Assembly: GCA_029945375.1 (NCBI GenBank)
Contig: CM057067.1
Coordinates: 992,001 to 1,056,000, forward strand
Direction: 5' to 3'
DNA length: 64,000 bases
Source of the DNA: Agaricus subrufescens
Taxonomy: Eukaryota; Basidiomycota; Agaricomycetes; Agaricales; Agaricaceae
Below, in pieces: positions 1 to 11,542 of this stretch (the stretch's first letter is position 1; each line of letters begins with the position of its first letter). Position numbers and translations under genes: made by a program. The notes under the pieces are model-generated. The model was not told the origin of the DNA. It searched no databases and saw only the letters and a list, made by a program, of their open reading frames with translations.

Positions 1-306
1 GTTGATGGTGCCGGCCGTCTAGTCATCAGAGGCCGTTTCCAACAAAAGCAAGTCGAAAACGTTCTAAGACGGTACATCGGTACGCATATAAACCATTATA
101 TCACCCTCTCAATAATCAATTGATCATCTTCTACAGTCGAATACGTCACCTGCAAAACATGCAAATCACTAGACACGCTACTCACAAAAGAAAACCGTAT
201 CTTCTTCATGGCCTGTGAATCATGCGGTAGTAGACGCTCCGTCAACGCCATCAAGAGTGGTTTCCAAGCTCAAGTTGGCAAGCGAAGCAAGAACAAGACG
301 GGATAG
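1..306 (+). CDS. SUI3: Translation initiation factor eIF2 subunit beta, C-terminal part
   Basis: This is the 3' end of the gene for the beta subunit of the eIF2 complex, which brings initiator tRNA-Met to the 40S ribosome in the cytoplasm. Two exons are visible, 1-79 and 137-306, joined across a 57-nt GT-AG intron. The translation runs through the conserved segment [12 protein letters not shown] and then a C4 zinc finger: CKTC, followed by CESC about 20 residues later. It ends [16 protein letters not shown] and stops at 304-306. These match the C-terminal domain of eIF2-beta (and the related eIF5 N-terminus), but the IKSGFQAQ ending is typical of eIF2-beta. The N-terminal lysine blocks and most of the gene lie before the window. 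The gene converges with the hexokinase gene. Confidence 0.93.
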
Positions 307-1192
307 GGAAAATTAGCATTACTCTTAGACTTTACCCCGCCCAAACGATCACCTTACCCCCCTTCTCATGATTCCATTCTCCACTATTGCTGTTAAAATC
401 TTGTTTTTAGCTACTGTCACTATGTTTAGCAGCGAATCACTCCGTAAAACTTACTTCGCTAATTTCCACAGTACAAGTTTCAACCCCACGGGGATCAATT
501 TAAACCGTCATATGAGCAATATTGGCACCAATCACTACATGATCATCATTACCACCATACGCGTACCCCCGGAGGTACGCACATCCAACCAATCGCAAAT
601 TGGGCTACATTGCAAAAAGCGGTGAAAAAACCTTACTTGACTTCATGGACCACCGTCTCTTGACATACGCATCATTATTGCATATACCCCTCAGCCACCA
701 AATTCCGCAGTTCTCGATGTCAGAAAAATATTACTCCGCTTGAACTTAAGCAGCGTGGTCCACGGTCATTTTCTGTATTGAGATCTGGAGCTTAATATCC
801 GAGATTGACCAAAATCTCTCTTTCCTCCGGCACGGAGGTCTATCACCTCTGTTCTGTCCATATTGAAATGTGATAATGGAATCAATTACCTTGGGCGCTT
901 GTATTACTACTTCTCTCCATTCATTTGATTTGATAAGCAACACAATTAGTCTAAGAAAACCGGTTTCACTGGATCTAATTATACAAATTTCTTATTCTTG
1001 GCAACATTATGGTGTAGCTAGCAGCGCATATACATGAAGGGGGGTAGGTAGGTTGAGGAGAGAGAGACGGCGAACACACACAAAAACAAGAAAGGATTTT
1101 CTTCATTATGTACCGCACCTCTCCCCGGTAAAAAAAAACCAGGACAAAAATTTTTTTCACTTTTTTTCCTGAATTGTTAGCCCCTCCCTCCT
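307..1192. other. Convergent intergenic region, no gene seen
   Basis: These 886 bases lie between the stop codons of eIF2-beta (plus strand) and hexokinase (minus strand). Short open frames exist, but none has a recognisable domain or sensible splice partners. A small inverted repeat is visible near 557-582 (GCGTACC and GGTACGC arms around CCCGG). The stretch presumably holds both 3' untranslated regions. Confidence 0.6.
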
Positions 1193-3840
1193 CTAGAGAT
1201 CCGCATACTTCCCAGCATCCTTCCTAACTTTAGTCATAGCTGGTGATGAAAGAGAAAAGAACAGAAGTGTTAGTCATAACTTGTTACATCCGGAGTGAAA
1301 AAAAAACAAAAACAGATTTCTTACCTGCGATGATAGCGCTACCAACTCCACTCCCATCTTCCGCACGGCACGTCATGATATTCCTAATACGCGAATTTTA
1401 TCCCGGGTTAGTCAACACAGCACCAGCACCACCAGCACCCCAAAACAAAAAGAACACAAGCATGAGGGCCGCAGTATCCGATTCCGAAAAGCCTCAAGTT
1501 CCCCGCGAACCCGGAGAAACCCGAACGAAAAGAAAAAGAATAGAAGATGGGAGGGTACATCAACGTGTGTTTCGGGTTGGGCGGGCGCGCAGAAGGGAAT
1601 ATGAAAGAGAAATCGAAAACGAATCGTTACACACCTTCCCTTGTCTCCGAAAATATCAGTTAGACCTTCATGAACTCTATCCGGGAACCCAGGGTATTTC
1701 TAGACGCGATGAGCAAGTCAGTACCAGAACGAGCCACAAAAAAGGGTTCACAATGTGTGAACACCGATAAAGAATAAAGTCATATGCTACGAGAGCTTAT
1801 CCTCCCACCACACCTCACTTCATCGCGTAAGGTGATACGTGAGAGACCTCTTCCTAACGGCATTGGAACGGACAGCCCCTTGACAGAACCGTCATCTCCC
1901 AAATTTGTACAAACATGTCGGTGCAATGGGAAAAATAAAACCACCAAATCAATCAAGATCCGACAGTCCCACGAACAAGGAGTATACTCGGAAAGAAAAC
2001 AAGAAGTAGAGTAACGCACGTTATACAAACTACCATCAGCGCCAACCAAGCATCCTTCATCCAAATAACCCATCTTGCTAACAATAGCAGCGATACCACA
2101 AGCACTCAAACGTGCAGCACGTTTACCGATGAGTTTCGCCAATGCGCGGAAGAATTGACGTTCCGCCAGGGTGGTCTCGACGGCGAAGAAATGAGTGAAG
2201 ATGCCGATGATCATGAGAAGTTCGTCGGTGGGGTCACTAGATACCGATTATTTGGTTAGTTTCAGGTAGTTGTTACCCAGCGAAGAAAGCCGTGGTCCAG
2301 CCGAAGGAATGCTCATAAGAGAAAGATAATGTCTCACCTTTCCATCAGTGACAAGAAGGCAGTGTCAAATGAATACGCTACTTCGAGTTTGTATGTATTC
2401 TGACCAAGAAATAGAACACCGTCGTCTATGAGTTCACATATGACCAGCCTGAGAATTTCTCCAAGATAACGACCGGAAATAAGTTTCTGATCCATGTTGC
2501 AATGAATGGGCGGGCGACGAAAGGAGAAAGAGATTGGGCAAATTAGTGCCCATTCCGTGGCGCAAGTTTAGTGGCTGCTTACCTCAAAAGCTTGTTCTCC
2601 GGGTTTGTTTGAAGATTCATCTACAATGGTGTCGTACTTGGTCCTTGGCAGGTGTTCATGTACAAATGAATCAAATGCGCCCTGCGATGCCCATTCGTCG
2701 CGTTACTAAATGCGGTTTACGAGAAAGCATCATATCTCACCCATTCACAGTTAATTGCCATCTCGTCAGAGGGATCTATTCCCAGATTCGAGATCTTTGG
2801 TATGTCTCTGACGCGCTCCATGTACGCTGCGTTGCACCCTGTCCCGAAGATTACAGCGATTTTGGTCCTGGGATTAACATAATGTGATGCAAGCAAGGTT
2901 CCAGTGGTGTCATTGATGAGAGCGGTGAGTGTCACTGGAAGTTGCTATGGACCATGGTTATTCTTAGAATCATGAGCGCTAGAAATAAAATGGGACACAC
3001 GTATTTTTCCAAGGATTTGCGGAACATCTCTGCGACATCGTTACCTTCGGTATTGGGAGCACCGAACCCCTTGGTCCAACGGATGAGAACACCATGATCT
3101 ATCTTCGCTTGCCTGGGAGGAGCGGGGTTAGACAGGCACTGCTGTCATTTCGCTGCAATTGAGAGAGGCTCACGAGCAGGGGTACGAAAACTAAATATAG
3201 TGTTAGTAAATGGTAGCCCAAGGTAACAATAGCCAGGGGTCACTGACGGTAAAGCCGAGGGGTAGCTTTGTGGGGGCCTTGATCTCGTTTTCTCCGCTGA
3301 AGTTGCTATCGATGAAGGTCTTGAGACACTCTGCGCAGAAATCGAATAGCTTTTGCCCGTCGTCTTGTTTTTGCTCTTCAGTCAGGCGGTATTTAGATTG
3401 GGTGAGCTCGAATTTTCCATCGCCCTGGACTGTGACAAGGCAAACGCGAAGATTGGTACCGCCTGTATCACATGATAAGCGGAAGCCATATTTCGGGTGA
3501 CGTTTTGTGCGAATGATAACATACCGAGATCTAGCGCGAGAAAGTCACCATGTTCCTTGCTTGTTGGCCAGCCAAAAACATACGTCGGAATCATGGGCTT
3601 GGTGTTGAAAGAATCAAACGTTATTAAATAAAGAGACAAGAGTAAGATCTAGGCGTACGACGACTTGATCGTGCTTCTCGAGACCAGTCTCGAGGGCATC
3701 CTTGAAGGCTTCTACGATCATCCGCATTCTTTGCGGGGTCAACGTAAACCTAGACGTTTCATTGGCATGCCTTGTCTGATATCCGATAAGGTGTCCGATC
3801 AAACGTACAAGCTCTCAAAACGACGAAGGTGATCTGCCAT
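1193..3840 (-). CDS. Hexokinase
   Basis: ATP-dependent hexose phosphorylation at the entry to glycolysis, cytosolic. Thirteen exons on the minus strand give 459 residues: 3840-3809, 3749-3659, 3597-3525, 3462-3248, 3190-3174, 3112-3001, 2944-2741, 2681-2583, 2486-2338, 2236-2020, 1699-1635, 1383-1325 and 1239-1193. Every junction keeps frame. Hallmarks in order are LTPQRMRMIVEAF, the phosphate-1 motif LALDLGGTNLRV, the sugar-binding run FSYPCSQ with IRWTKGFGAPNTEG, the catalytic Asp in LINDTTGTL, FGTGCNAAYMERV, and the adenosine-side EDGSGVGSAIIA. The start is ATG-GCA at 3840, giving MADHLRRFESL as in related fungal enzymes. Exon 5 is only 17 nt. The intron before exon 11 is 320 nt, about six times the local norm. 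The gene is divergent from uL14m. It could be called glucokinase, but the sequence favours hexokinase. Confidence 0.94.
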
Positions 3841-4147
3841 AGTCCTGGGCGATATCAGCCGAATCTAGCTTGACATCGAAGAGTTGGAACGCACTTTTTT
3901 GTCGCGTGAGGCAGGCCTTCCTCATCGTGAGTCCTTGTGTGGTAGGCCAAGGTCTGGCCAGAAGGCAAGGTGAGGGTTCCAGAGCCTCTGCGTGATGCTG
4001 GCATGATTGTAGGATGGTGGTGTCGAGTAAGTGGCAATTGGTACTGGGGACCTGATCTTCATTCTGCATTTGGAAGGTTATCCCTCGTGGGAAAGCTTTT
4101 GCAATTCCTCTCCGCCCAAGTTTCTCGTTCTCGCTCACTGTCTCCCG
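3841..4147. promoter_or_regulatory. Bidirectional promoter between hexokinase and uL14m
   Basis: These 307 bases separate two divergent start codons and must carry both promoters. No TATA box or operator could be picked out with confidence. Open frames crossing it are shadows with no protein similarity that I recognise. Confidence 0.5.
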
Positions 4148-4653
4148 ATGATTGGCCTCAAATCAACACTAAATGTGCGTGTATGCGGTGCTCTGTGTTG
4201 TATATTGCTCTTATCTCGGCCACCAGGTCATAGACAACTCTGGTGCAATTCTCGTGGAGTGCGTAAACATCCTCAAAAACAAGGTCAACAACGGCTGGGG
4301 CTCGGTGGGGGACGAAATTGTCTGTGTCGTGAAGAAGGCACGCCCCATCTCTGCGGCGTCGCAGGCCTCGGTAAATGCCGTCAAAGTGCGTCGCGGGGAT
4401 GTTCGACGCGCCGTCATCGTCCGAACGCGGAAGCCTGTGCGTCGGCCGGACGGCCGAATCATTCGCTTCGATGATAATGCTGCCGTGCTGTTGAACAACA
4501 AACGCGAGATGCTTGGGACACGTGTCGGCGGGCTTGTGAGCGCAGATCTGCGGATGAAAGGATGGGGAAAAGTCGTTAGTCTGGCACCCAAGGTATGTCG
4601 TTCTCGGAGTCGGAAGGAGGTCCATCGCCTGACGGCAATCTTAGGTTCTTTGA
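4148..4653 (+). CDS. MRPL38: Mitochondrial large-subunit ribosomal protein uL14m
   Basis: Component of the mitochondrial 54S ribosomal subunit, homologous to bacterial L14. Three exons, 4148-4174, 4227-4592 and 4645-4653, give 133 residues. The start MIGLKSTLN joins across a 52-nt intron to [14 protein letters not shown], the typical L14 N-terminus. The signature [19 protein letters not shown] is present, followed by [19 protein letters not shown]. The last exon adds only V-L-stop after SLAPK, which restores the normal SLAPKVL ending; reading through that intron would add an unrelated tail of about 28 residues. The length fits an L14 protein without a long presequence. The yeast gene is MRPL38; I use that symbol by homology only. 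The gene shares a short promoter region with hexokinase. Confidence 0.92.
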
Positions 4654-5023
4654 CCTACTGTATCTAGAGACCATACACCTAATATATTCCACGCATTTTC
4701 TGGTGCTTCATCGGACCGACGGGCGCGCTAAGCGGGGAAGAAGGTCCCGGCGGTCCATGGACTGGTCCCTGGTGCGAACCCTGTGCTTAGTCAGCGTACG
4801 CTCACTGCCTTGGCTGATCTGCCTCAGCGCCGTGCTTGGAACAATTGAGACGCCTCATGGCAGACACGTTGTACTGATAAACCCTCTCCACGGAATTCAT
4901 ACGGCTTTCCCAGGGACCATCGCATATCACGAGCGCTCCCGTGATATTTAACCCCCACGTTCTGATCTGCTGGTATCCCTCCATCCGACTATCCAGCCAT
5001 TCACCCCCAATAGCCTTGTTCGA
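4654..5023. other. Intergenic region upstream of the Zn2Cys6 factor
   Basis: 370 bases between uL14m and the start of the transcription factor gene. No conserved reading frame or clear core promoter motif was seen. It should include the transcription factor promoter. Confidence 0.5.
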
Positions 5024-8000
5024 ATGAGGGGATCGTCCCGACGGCCACCGGGCACTGTCCGTGGCCCAGGATCCTACACGTCCAGAGCATGCTCTGTGTG
5101 TCGCCACAAGTGTGCACTCCCAATGACGTCTCTCGTTCTGTCCTGATTCTCTCTTTCCCTAGGAAGATCAAATGTGACGGCGGCAAGCCAAGCTGTGAAA
5201 GCTGTGTCAACGGTGGACGTGCAGATGAGGTGCGTCCTCCGCAGGCCATCTAGCTCATGCTCTCACCCCATCACAGTGCACTTATAGCAAAGAAGTCGGT
5301 CGTCGCCCCCGAAGTGAAGGTCATTATCAAGCTCTACGCTCACAAATATCCCTCCTTTTCAAGTACATACACCATCTTGAATCGCTCCTTGATCAATGCC
5401 AACGCGATCATCCTGGTTCTCTGGCATGCGGATACCGACAACATCGGCCCGAGCACTGGGAAGAGCCAGAATCCCCAGAAAGATTGGTTCCTGAGGTCCC
5501 AGAAGAAGAAGACGATAGCGAGAACAGTGATGTTGCCAACGAATTGTGCCTCCCTACTCAAAACCTCAGGGTACGTCCGTCATATGTTACATGTGTTTCT
5601 CCCCGAATAAACCTACTCCAACAGCTCGAGGAAGGAGGCCTGCTACTACATGGTGCAACGGCGCCCTGGCGCTATTCCTCTGAGCCGATGCGAGCTTCCA
5701 TCATTCCCCGGCAATGGGCGATATCAGAGAATCCAGATGAATCATACACCCTTCGTGTCGATGGCTCAGACGATGCGCACTTCGATCCAAACTTCGATTG
5801 GTCGAGACATCTTCCTCCTGAGGTCCATATGGATAGGGTGGAGCATGACAGGCATGTCTCTCAGCTCATTGTTCTCGAAGATAGCTTATCAATGATCTAG
5901 GATTCTTGACCTTGTATTCAAATTTTTCACATCTTGGTGCCTACGAATAGTGCCCCCGCTGTTCCTGCGGGACATGTATCGTGCATTGAAGGTGCCCAAA
6001 ACCCAAACTGCTCCCCGCCTCTCGCACTATTCTCCCATGTTGCACAACGCAATTTTAGCTCTCGGTACAGCATTTTCCGATGTACCAACCCTGAGAGATC
6101 TAAAAACGCGTCTCTACTTCCTCGACAAAGCGAAGAGCTATATCGAGGTTGAGTGCTCCCGCCCGCACATATCCGTTGTGAACGCCTTGAGCCTCATCGC
6201 GAGCTTCTACTCGAGTCAGGGTGATCAGACTCTTGGATTTGTATACTTCGGTAAGTTTTTACCTGTAGCTATGCTTGTTCCCGTCGCTGAACGTGTTCTT
6301 AGGTATGAGTGCATGCATAGGTCAAGCATGTGAGTCGTTTGGCTTCCGTTATTATTATTTTTTTGTTTATCGATGTTTTCAGTGGGACTGAAGGTAGACT
6401 GTGGTTCGTGGGTCGGGACTGTCATCACAGAAGAAGATCAAGTGGACAGGAACTGGACGTATTGGACTACTTACTGCCAGGTAAAATTGTTCCATACGAT
6501 CTTCAACCTCTTGCTAATGTATCCTCGCAGGATGTATATTGGTCATTCTACGTCGGCAGAGAATTCTGTATACCTACGACATCCAAAAATGTTCCTATTC
6601 CGTTCGTGGACGCCGATTTCGATAAGCTGGATTGGTATCACGCTCCATCTGGCATCTCGTCTCAACCGGGTTACATGTCCAAAACGTTTTCATCGACATG
6701 TGAGTTGTCGATGATCACCAAGGATATTATGGACGTTGTGTAAGTTACTGCGTGTTTTTTTGTGAACCGTGCACGATGCTTACCTCTATTGATGACAGGA
6801 ATGTTCTCGATGGTCCCGGAAACAGGCAAATGGTGCTTGACCCCAAGATCAGTGAGATCGAGTGAGTATCCATCCTACGTTATACAAAGATATAGGTATG
6901 CTATCGTTTGTTTTTTAGTCTCGCATTGCATCGGTGGCATGACAATCTCCCCGATGAGCTCAGCAACACGATCAGAATGCGCACCCATCCCACTCCTCAC
7001 CTCCTACAGCTCCACTTAACCTTTCACTGGTCCTTCATCCTCCTTCACCGGCCTTTCTACCGTCGTCGTTCAAAGTCCGTCGTCACACAGGAGGGCGTTA
7101 TCGACCATGCGAAGGTTCGATGAGTTTTTATTCTTGCATTATTCGGGGTTTGACGACAGGAATCAGATTTGTAAACGCTCCGCTGATGCTATCATGGATT
7201 TCCTCGGTATCTGGCGTCAATACTTCACTCTGCGATATGTGCCTATCACATTGATACAAACTATCTTCGGCGCTGGGACGATCTATCTTTTGTCGGCTCT
7301 CCAATCCGTTGAAGGTGCACGCGTCGCCAACAAAGAGCTCAGTCACGCCATGTCAAAGACCCTTGAGTGTGTACAATATTTGAAGGAGGCGGGAGAATCG
7401 TGGCCTTGTGCGACGAAGATCGCGAATATTTTACGGGATTGGCAGTATCAGACCAAACCGAAGATTAGGGAACGAACGACGTTTTCGCCTTTCGCGTCGG
7501 GGACTTTGCCTCCGAAACAACCCGTGATACTGATCGAGGGTCGTAGTCATGACTCTATGAATGAGGATAGTGAGGCTGTGAAGAGAAAGCATAAAGTTTC
7601 GGCGTCGGGTGAAGGTTCGAGGAAGCGTCAGAGATCTGGGAGTGGCAGCTCGATTTCACGAACTGCAAGTGAAAGTTCTTCAAGAGCCTTAGCACCTTCG
7701 ATATCTGTTTCGTCGTCGAGTGGTTCTAGGAATGATCATTCGTCGGTTGCACTCGCTGTCAACCAGCCGCTGCAGTTGCCGACTCCGCTATCGCTTCCTC
7801 CTCAAAGTCCTCAACATCAATCGTCGTTCCAGTTTGAGACGGCTTCTCCCCTACTATCTTCGCCGTACCATGCAACCACACCTCTACCTTCGAATTCGAC
7901 ACAACATTTACAACTCCAACCGCCGGCACCATCAATATCTTCTCGAACGTCGTCACCGCTGTTACCGTTTGTGTCTTCTCCACAACCCCAACCTTGGAAC

Positions 8001-8972
8001 GCATTATCTGAGGAGGTGTTACCTTTACCTGATGTTCAACCGGGACGTTCTGTGTCGCCTCCGATGCGACCTTCGGCGCCTCATCCGCGTACGCATGTGT
8101 CTGCACAAGCGTCTCCTTCAACGCCTCATCAGCGGCAGTCTTCTTCTAGCGTGACCCTTATGCACCACGATAAACAAGGTACCGAATTGGATTTGAATAT
8201 CCTTGATCCAAATATAGCCCCTCAATCGTCGCCACTATCGTCTCCATCGAGGACAACGCATTCTGGTGTTGAGCCTACTGTTAACGCTCCGTCAAACAAT
8301 CAACTTCCATGCCCGAATTATCATCTATATGCTCCTGGGAGTATCTTCACGCGTCGACCACTTCCTTCCATCAACACCAACCCCTTACTTCCTTCTCCTT
8401 CCAGTGTCGGTGGCGCATCCGGCATTACTCCAAATAATAGGAATGCCAATGAAGGAAGAAGATTGTTGGAAACGCAGCAGCAGATGCTTTTGAGTCCGAC
8501 GAGTTATCAAATGGCTATGCCGAATGGACAACGCTTTTGGGAGATGCCGTTCTTTCCTATTAGTTATGGTCCTGAATTTGGTGATGAAACGTCGATACTT
8601 CAGTATTTGCAGATGACGCAGGTTCGGCGGGCACAACAACAACAACAACAACAGCAGCAGCAGCAGCAGGCGATGCAGGAGGGGGATAATCCGATGACGG
8701 CGTTGAGTGAATTGGGGTTCGAGTTTGTGACAAAACACGCTGAGGGTGCTGGTTTTGTGATGAGGGGCGGTGACAGTGGCAGCGGCGTTGGTGGCAGTGG
8801 CAGTGGCGTTGGTGGTGGTGGTGGTGGTGGTGGTGGTGGTGGAAATGCTGCTGCGGAGGGGCAAAATGTGGATGTGGATATGACTTGGGAGGGGCGAGAA
8901 GGGTGGGAAGTTGTTCCCGGGGAATGTGTGACCGAGGAAGAGTTTATGAACTGGTTTCCGGTCGCGAATTGA
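5024..8972 (+). CDS. Zn2Cys6 transcription factor, XlnR-like fungal regulator
   Basis: Nuclear DNA-binding regulator. Eleven exons give 1140 residues: 5024-5109, 5163-5229, 5277-5570, 5625-5851, 5901-6250, 6303-6329, 6383-6480, 6531-6739, 6799-6861, 6919-7114 and 7167-8972. The zinc cluster is split over exons 1-3 (residues about 23-52), with spacing CX2C, X6, C, X6, CX2C, X8, C. It is followed by KYIHHLESLLDQC, a likely coiled-coil. Residues about 170-640 resemble the fungal-specific middle homology region of XlnR-type factors (LEEGGLLLHGATAPWRYS, GMSACIGQALGLKVDC, YVGREFCIPT, LALHRWHDNLP). The C-terminal 450 residues are low complexity: Ser/Pro rich, with a glutamine run near 8636-8669 and a glycine run near 8810-8842. 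Intron 4 (5852-5900) begins with GC, not GT. XlnR relatives often control plant-wall or carbon genes, but the target here is unknown. Decayed copies of this gene lie at 15299, 25417 and 28960. Confidence 0.88.
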
Positions 8973-10180
8973 GGGAGGTGGGTGAGTGCGCGGTCGTGGT
9001 GGTGTGGTGAGCGGGAGTCGAATGTGTGTTGAGAATGTTGACACGATGCTGGGTGACGTCTTTTTTGAATCTGTTTCCTCTCTTTGATTTTGCCTGTGGG
9101 GGGCGCGATAAATCTCTTCTTTCCTCTCTTCCATTCTTCCTCTCTTCCTCTCTCCTGTCCTCTCTCCGTCTCCGTTTTTCCTCTCCCTCCTATGTCCGGC
9201 TCTTTGCCTTTGTTCTTCTATGGCCATCCCTTGGTCACTGTTTACTCTGCTCTTGCTTGCTGTTTCTGAGGCTTCGTATTTCTGATTCACTCTTTCCTTG
9301 CTGCTTTTTTTCCAGGTTTCAGATCCCTCTCTCATCACTCTCGATGCTCGTTGCGGTCGAAATGTTCTCGCTCGTCCTCGCTTCGATTCGCCGTTTTCCT
9401 TTTCTCGATTGTGTGTTTTTCCTTTTCAATGCTGATTCTGTTGGCTACTCGACTTTCCCTGTTCCTGAGGGATAGTTTCAGAGGAGCTTAACACTAGTTT
9501 CAGCGAATTATGCCCATTCCTCCGATTTTTTATTTCTTTTTTCACTCGCTCGCTCGTCTGAGTGTACGATAGCGTTGGAGTTTCTCGTCGTAGTTTTTCT
9601 TTCTTTTTCTTTCTTTTTGAGCTGGGCATTGATCCCTTCCTTCTTTCTTCTTCTTTCCTCTCCACCCCCCAGGTGCATATCAAAGGAGTCACCGAAAGAC
9701 GTCTTCCCTCATTCCGGCCTTTTACACATCGCGAAACATCGAAACGCATCAGTATCGAACCCGTCGCCATCCCGAACGACAGCAATTCCCGTATTCTTGG
9801 TTTCTCACAGTCGGTCATGTCTTTTTACGGATACAAGAACAGATACTCAACTTCAAGCTTTGCATTTCTGGAACAACTATGTTTATATGTTTTCATTCTT
9901 ATGCAGAACCCTCTGGAGCCAGGTGCATCCACGAGGATCTGACTTGATTCGATATACTTTTCTCGTTTTTTTTTGGAACGAGAAATGTGTCGCGTCTGTT
10001 TATTTGGTTTTTAAAACTATTCAAGGGCTTTTTTGTGTTTTACATTTTTTGTTTGCGTTTTTCAAAGGGCAATTTTGGTATTTCATGTGTATATATTGGT
10101 TTAGCGTATGTACGGTTCTTAGTATGATTTGGTTTTGTAGGTAGGTTGTTTGTATAAGTAGTAGATGCTCTTAATTGCGA
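8973..10180. other. Intergenic, pyrimidine-rich 3' flank of the transcription factor
   Basis: About 1.2 kb after the transcription factor stop. The strand is rich in TTC and TCT runs (about 9110-9320 and 9590-9670) and later in T runs. Open frames here and on the opposite strand are compositional and have no domains. It likely contains the 3' untranslated region. No gene is supported. Confidence 0.55.
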
Positions 10181-10445
10181 TACAATATATAAAAAGTTAA
10201 TGTGTAAATGTGGGGTAGTGAGTACGGTTCAAATTGATTCGTTACGTGACTAGTAGATGGTGAAAGTATCGACTCTCTGACCACGAGAGAGGGGCAGCAT
10301 CACAATCAGAAGTTATATGTTTGATGCCGAATTTAATATATCGGAAGTGACATGGACGTGATCCGTCAGTGATCTACTATTGTCACTAATAGAACAAGTT
10401 CCGAATTCAATCTACAACTTCTAGTCTGGTTTCCTCACAATCTTG
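10181..10445 (+). repeat. Conserved 5' flank of F-box copy A
   Basis: This stretch repeats the sequence that precedes copy C (13045-13283) and partly that before copy B (11240-11540): an AT-rich ATACAAT...AAAAAGT start, GATTCGTT, GATGGTGAAAG, and then the GAAGTGACATGGACGTGATCCG module found before most copies. It shows that the flank, not only the coding region, was duplicated. Confidence 0.65.
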
Positions 10446-10755
10446 ATGTTCATCACCGCAACGAATACCCTTGGAGTACTGTTTCATTTCATATTATCAT
10501 TACACGTCCGTCGGAGCTTGGAAAAGCAAATTTCATGTCTAATTCTGTCTCTTCCCGACGAGATATTATCCCGAATTCTCTACGACCTCGGTTGTTGAGG
10601 TATACTAGCCGCGAGGCTGGTGCGTATATTCCTGGCTTACTCTGTACCCTGAGACTTAATCTTGTCTGGCGTTCGGCGTTAGACGTGTAGGAGATTATAC
10701 GCAACTAGTCGATCTCCCTTGCTGTGGGGTTTCAAAGCTCTCGAGGTTTGCTACA
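10446..10755 (+). pseudogene. F-box family copy A, truncated
   Basis: Exon 1 begins at the family ATG (MFITATNTLGVLFHFILS) and reaches the F-box LPDEILSRILYDLGC, where the conserved Trp codon is TGA. The remains of exon 2 (CGTGTAGGAGATTATACGC to CTCTCGAGG) follow, and homology stops near 10755. The other three quarters of the gene are absent. It is a dead 5' fragment. The downstream sequence to 11240 is unrelated and purine-rich. Confidence 0.8.
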
Positions 10756-11240
10756 CTATCGTGCATCCAAACCAACGAGTTACAAAGAGATAAATATCGG
10801 AGGAATGGGCCTAATTTACTGAGACAATTGTTAAGCTCCTCTCAAACTAGCCGTCAGAAATAGGGGCTCCACTAGACGATAAAATCGAGGAAAGACACAA
10901 TTGAGAAAGGGAAGATGGCGAATTGAAGTGTGGACGTGCGAGAATGTTTCGTCTGAAACAAGTATCGAGATTAATGGATGAAAGGGAGGGGTCGGAAACC
11001 TAGGAAAATGGCAGCAAGGAAGAGTGAATCAGGAATACGAAGGTCAAGAGATAGCAAGAAAGAGCAGAGAGAACAAAGGCTAAGGAATGACCATAGAAGA
11101 CGGAGGCAAACATCTGGGTACGAGAGGAAGGGCAAGATGCCGAGACGGGAGACGACATGAGGAGTGGAGAGAGGAAGAGAGGAAGAGACTAAGAGAGGAA
11201 AGTCGAAATTGACTGCGCCGTCTGTGGGCAGAAGCCAAAT
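10756..11240. other. Purine-rich spacer, no gene seen
   Basis: Between truncated copy A and the flank of copy B lies a GA-rich stretch (for example 11157-11205 with repeated GAGAGGAAGA). It produces a basic open frame of about 60 codons at 10978, best read as compositional. No RNA gene or domain is visible. Confidence 0.5.
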
Positions 11241-11542
11241 GATCAGTTAATATGTGATATGGCTCATGGGGTTCCGTTGCGCGATTGTCGGATGATGAAA
11301 GACTCGGCCCTCTCATCACAAGGGGAAAAGGTCATATGTCTAGTGAATTGAGTGGTAGTGATCGCAGTAACATGGAAGTGATCCACTAGTCACCTACTGT
11401 CACTAATAGAACTTCCGACCCCATCCTACATCTTAGTCTGTGGTTTTTTCATACGCTTCTTGTTCAATTCCACAACAAATAGGCTTGGAGTACTGTTTAT
11501 TCCATCTTATTCTTGCGCGCACGTTGGAGGCCCGAAAAGCGA

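Noticed and set aside
1243..1770. Plus-strand open frame of 175 codons
   Set aside because: It overlaps hexokinase exons 11 and 12 in antisense and has no recognisable domain.
1780..2214. Hexokinase apparently ending in a degenerate tail, with RHVCTNLGDDGS in place of the usual C-terminus
   Set aside because: The true last exons lie further on at 1699-1635, 1383-1325 and 1239-1193 (KYPGFPDRVHEGLTDIFG, AEDGSGVGSAIIA, MTKVRKDAGKYADL). The degenerate-looking segment is inside a 320-nt intron and the resemblance is probably chance.
5311..5350. An intron in transcription factor exon 3 starting GTCATT
   Set aside because: Reading straight through is open and gives EGHYQALRSQISLLFKYIHH, which fits the linker and coiled coil of related factors.
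7107..7166. Transcription factor coding start at 7107
   Set aside because: This frame includes the last intron; splicing 7114 to 7167 joins VIDHAK to ICKRSADAIMDFL as in related factors.
8385..9338. Long minus-strand open frame of 317 codons opposite the transcription factor end
   Set aside because: Composition of the Gln/Gly/Ser-coding strand gives Thr/Leu-rich antisense without motifs; the plus-strand exon is strongly supported.
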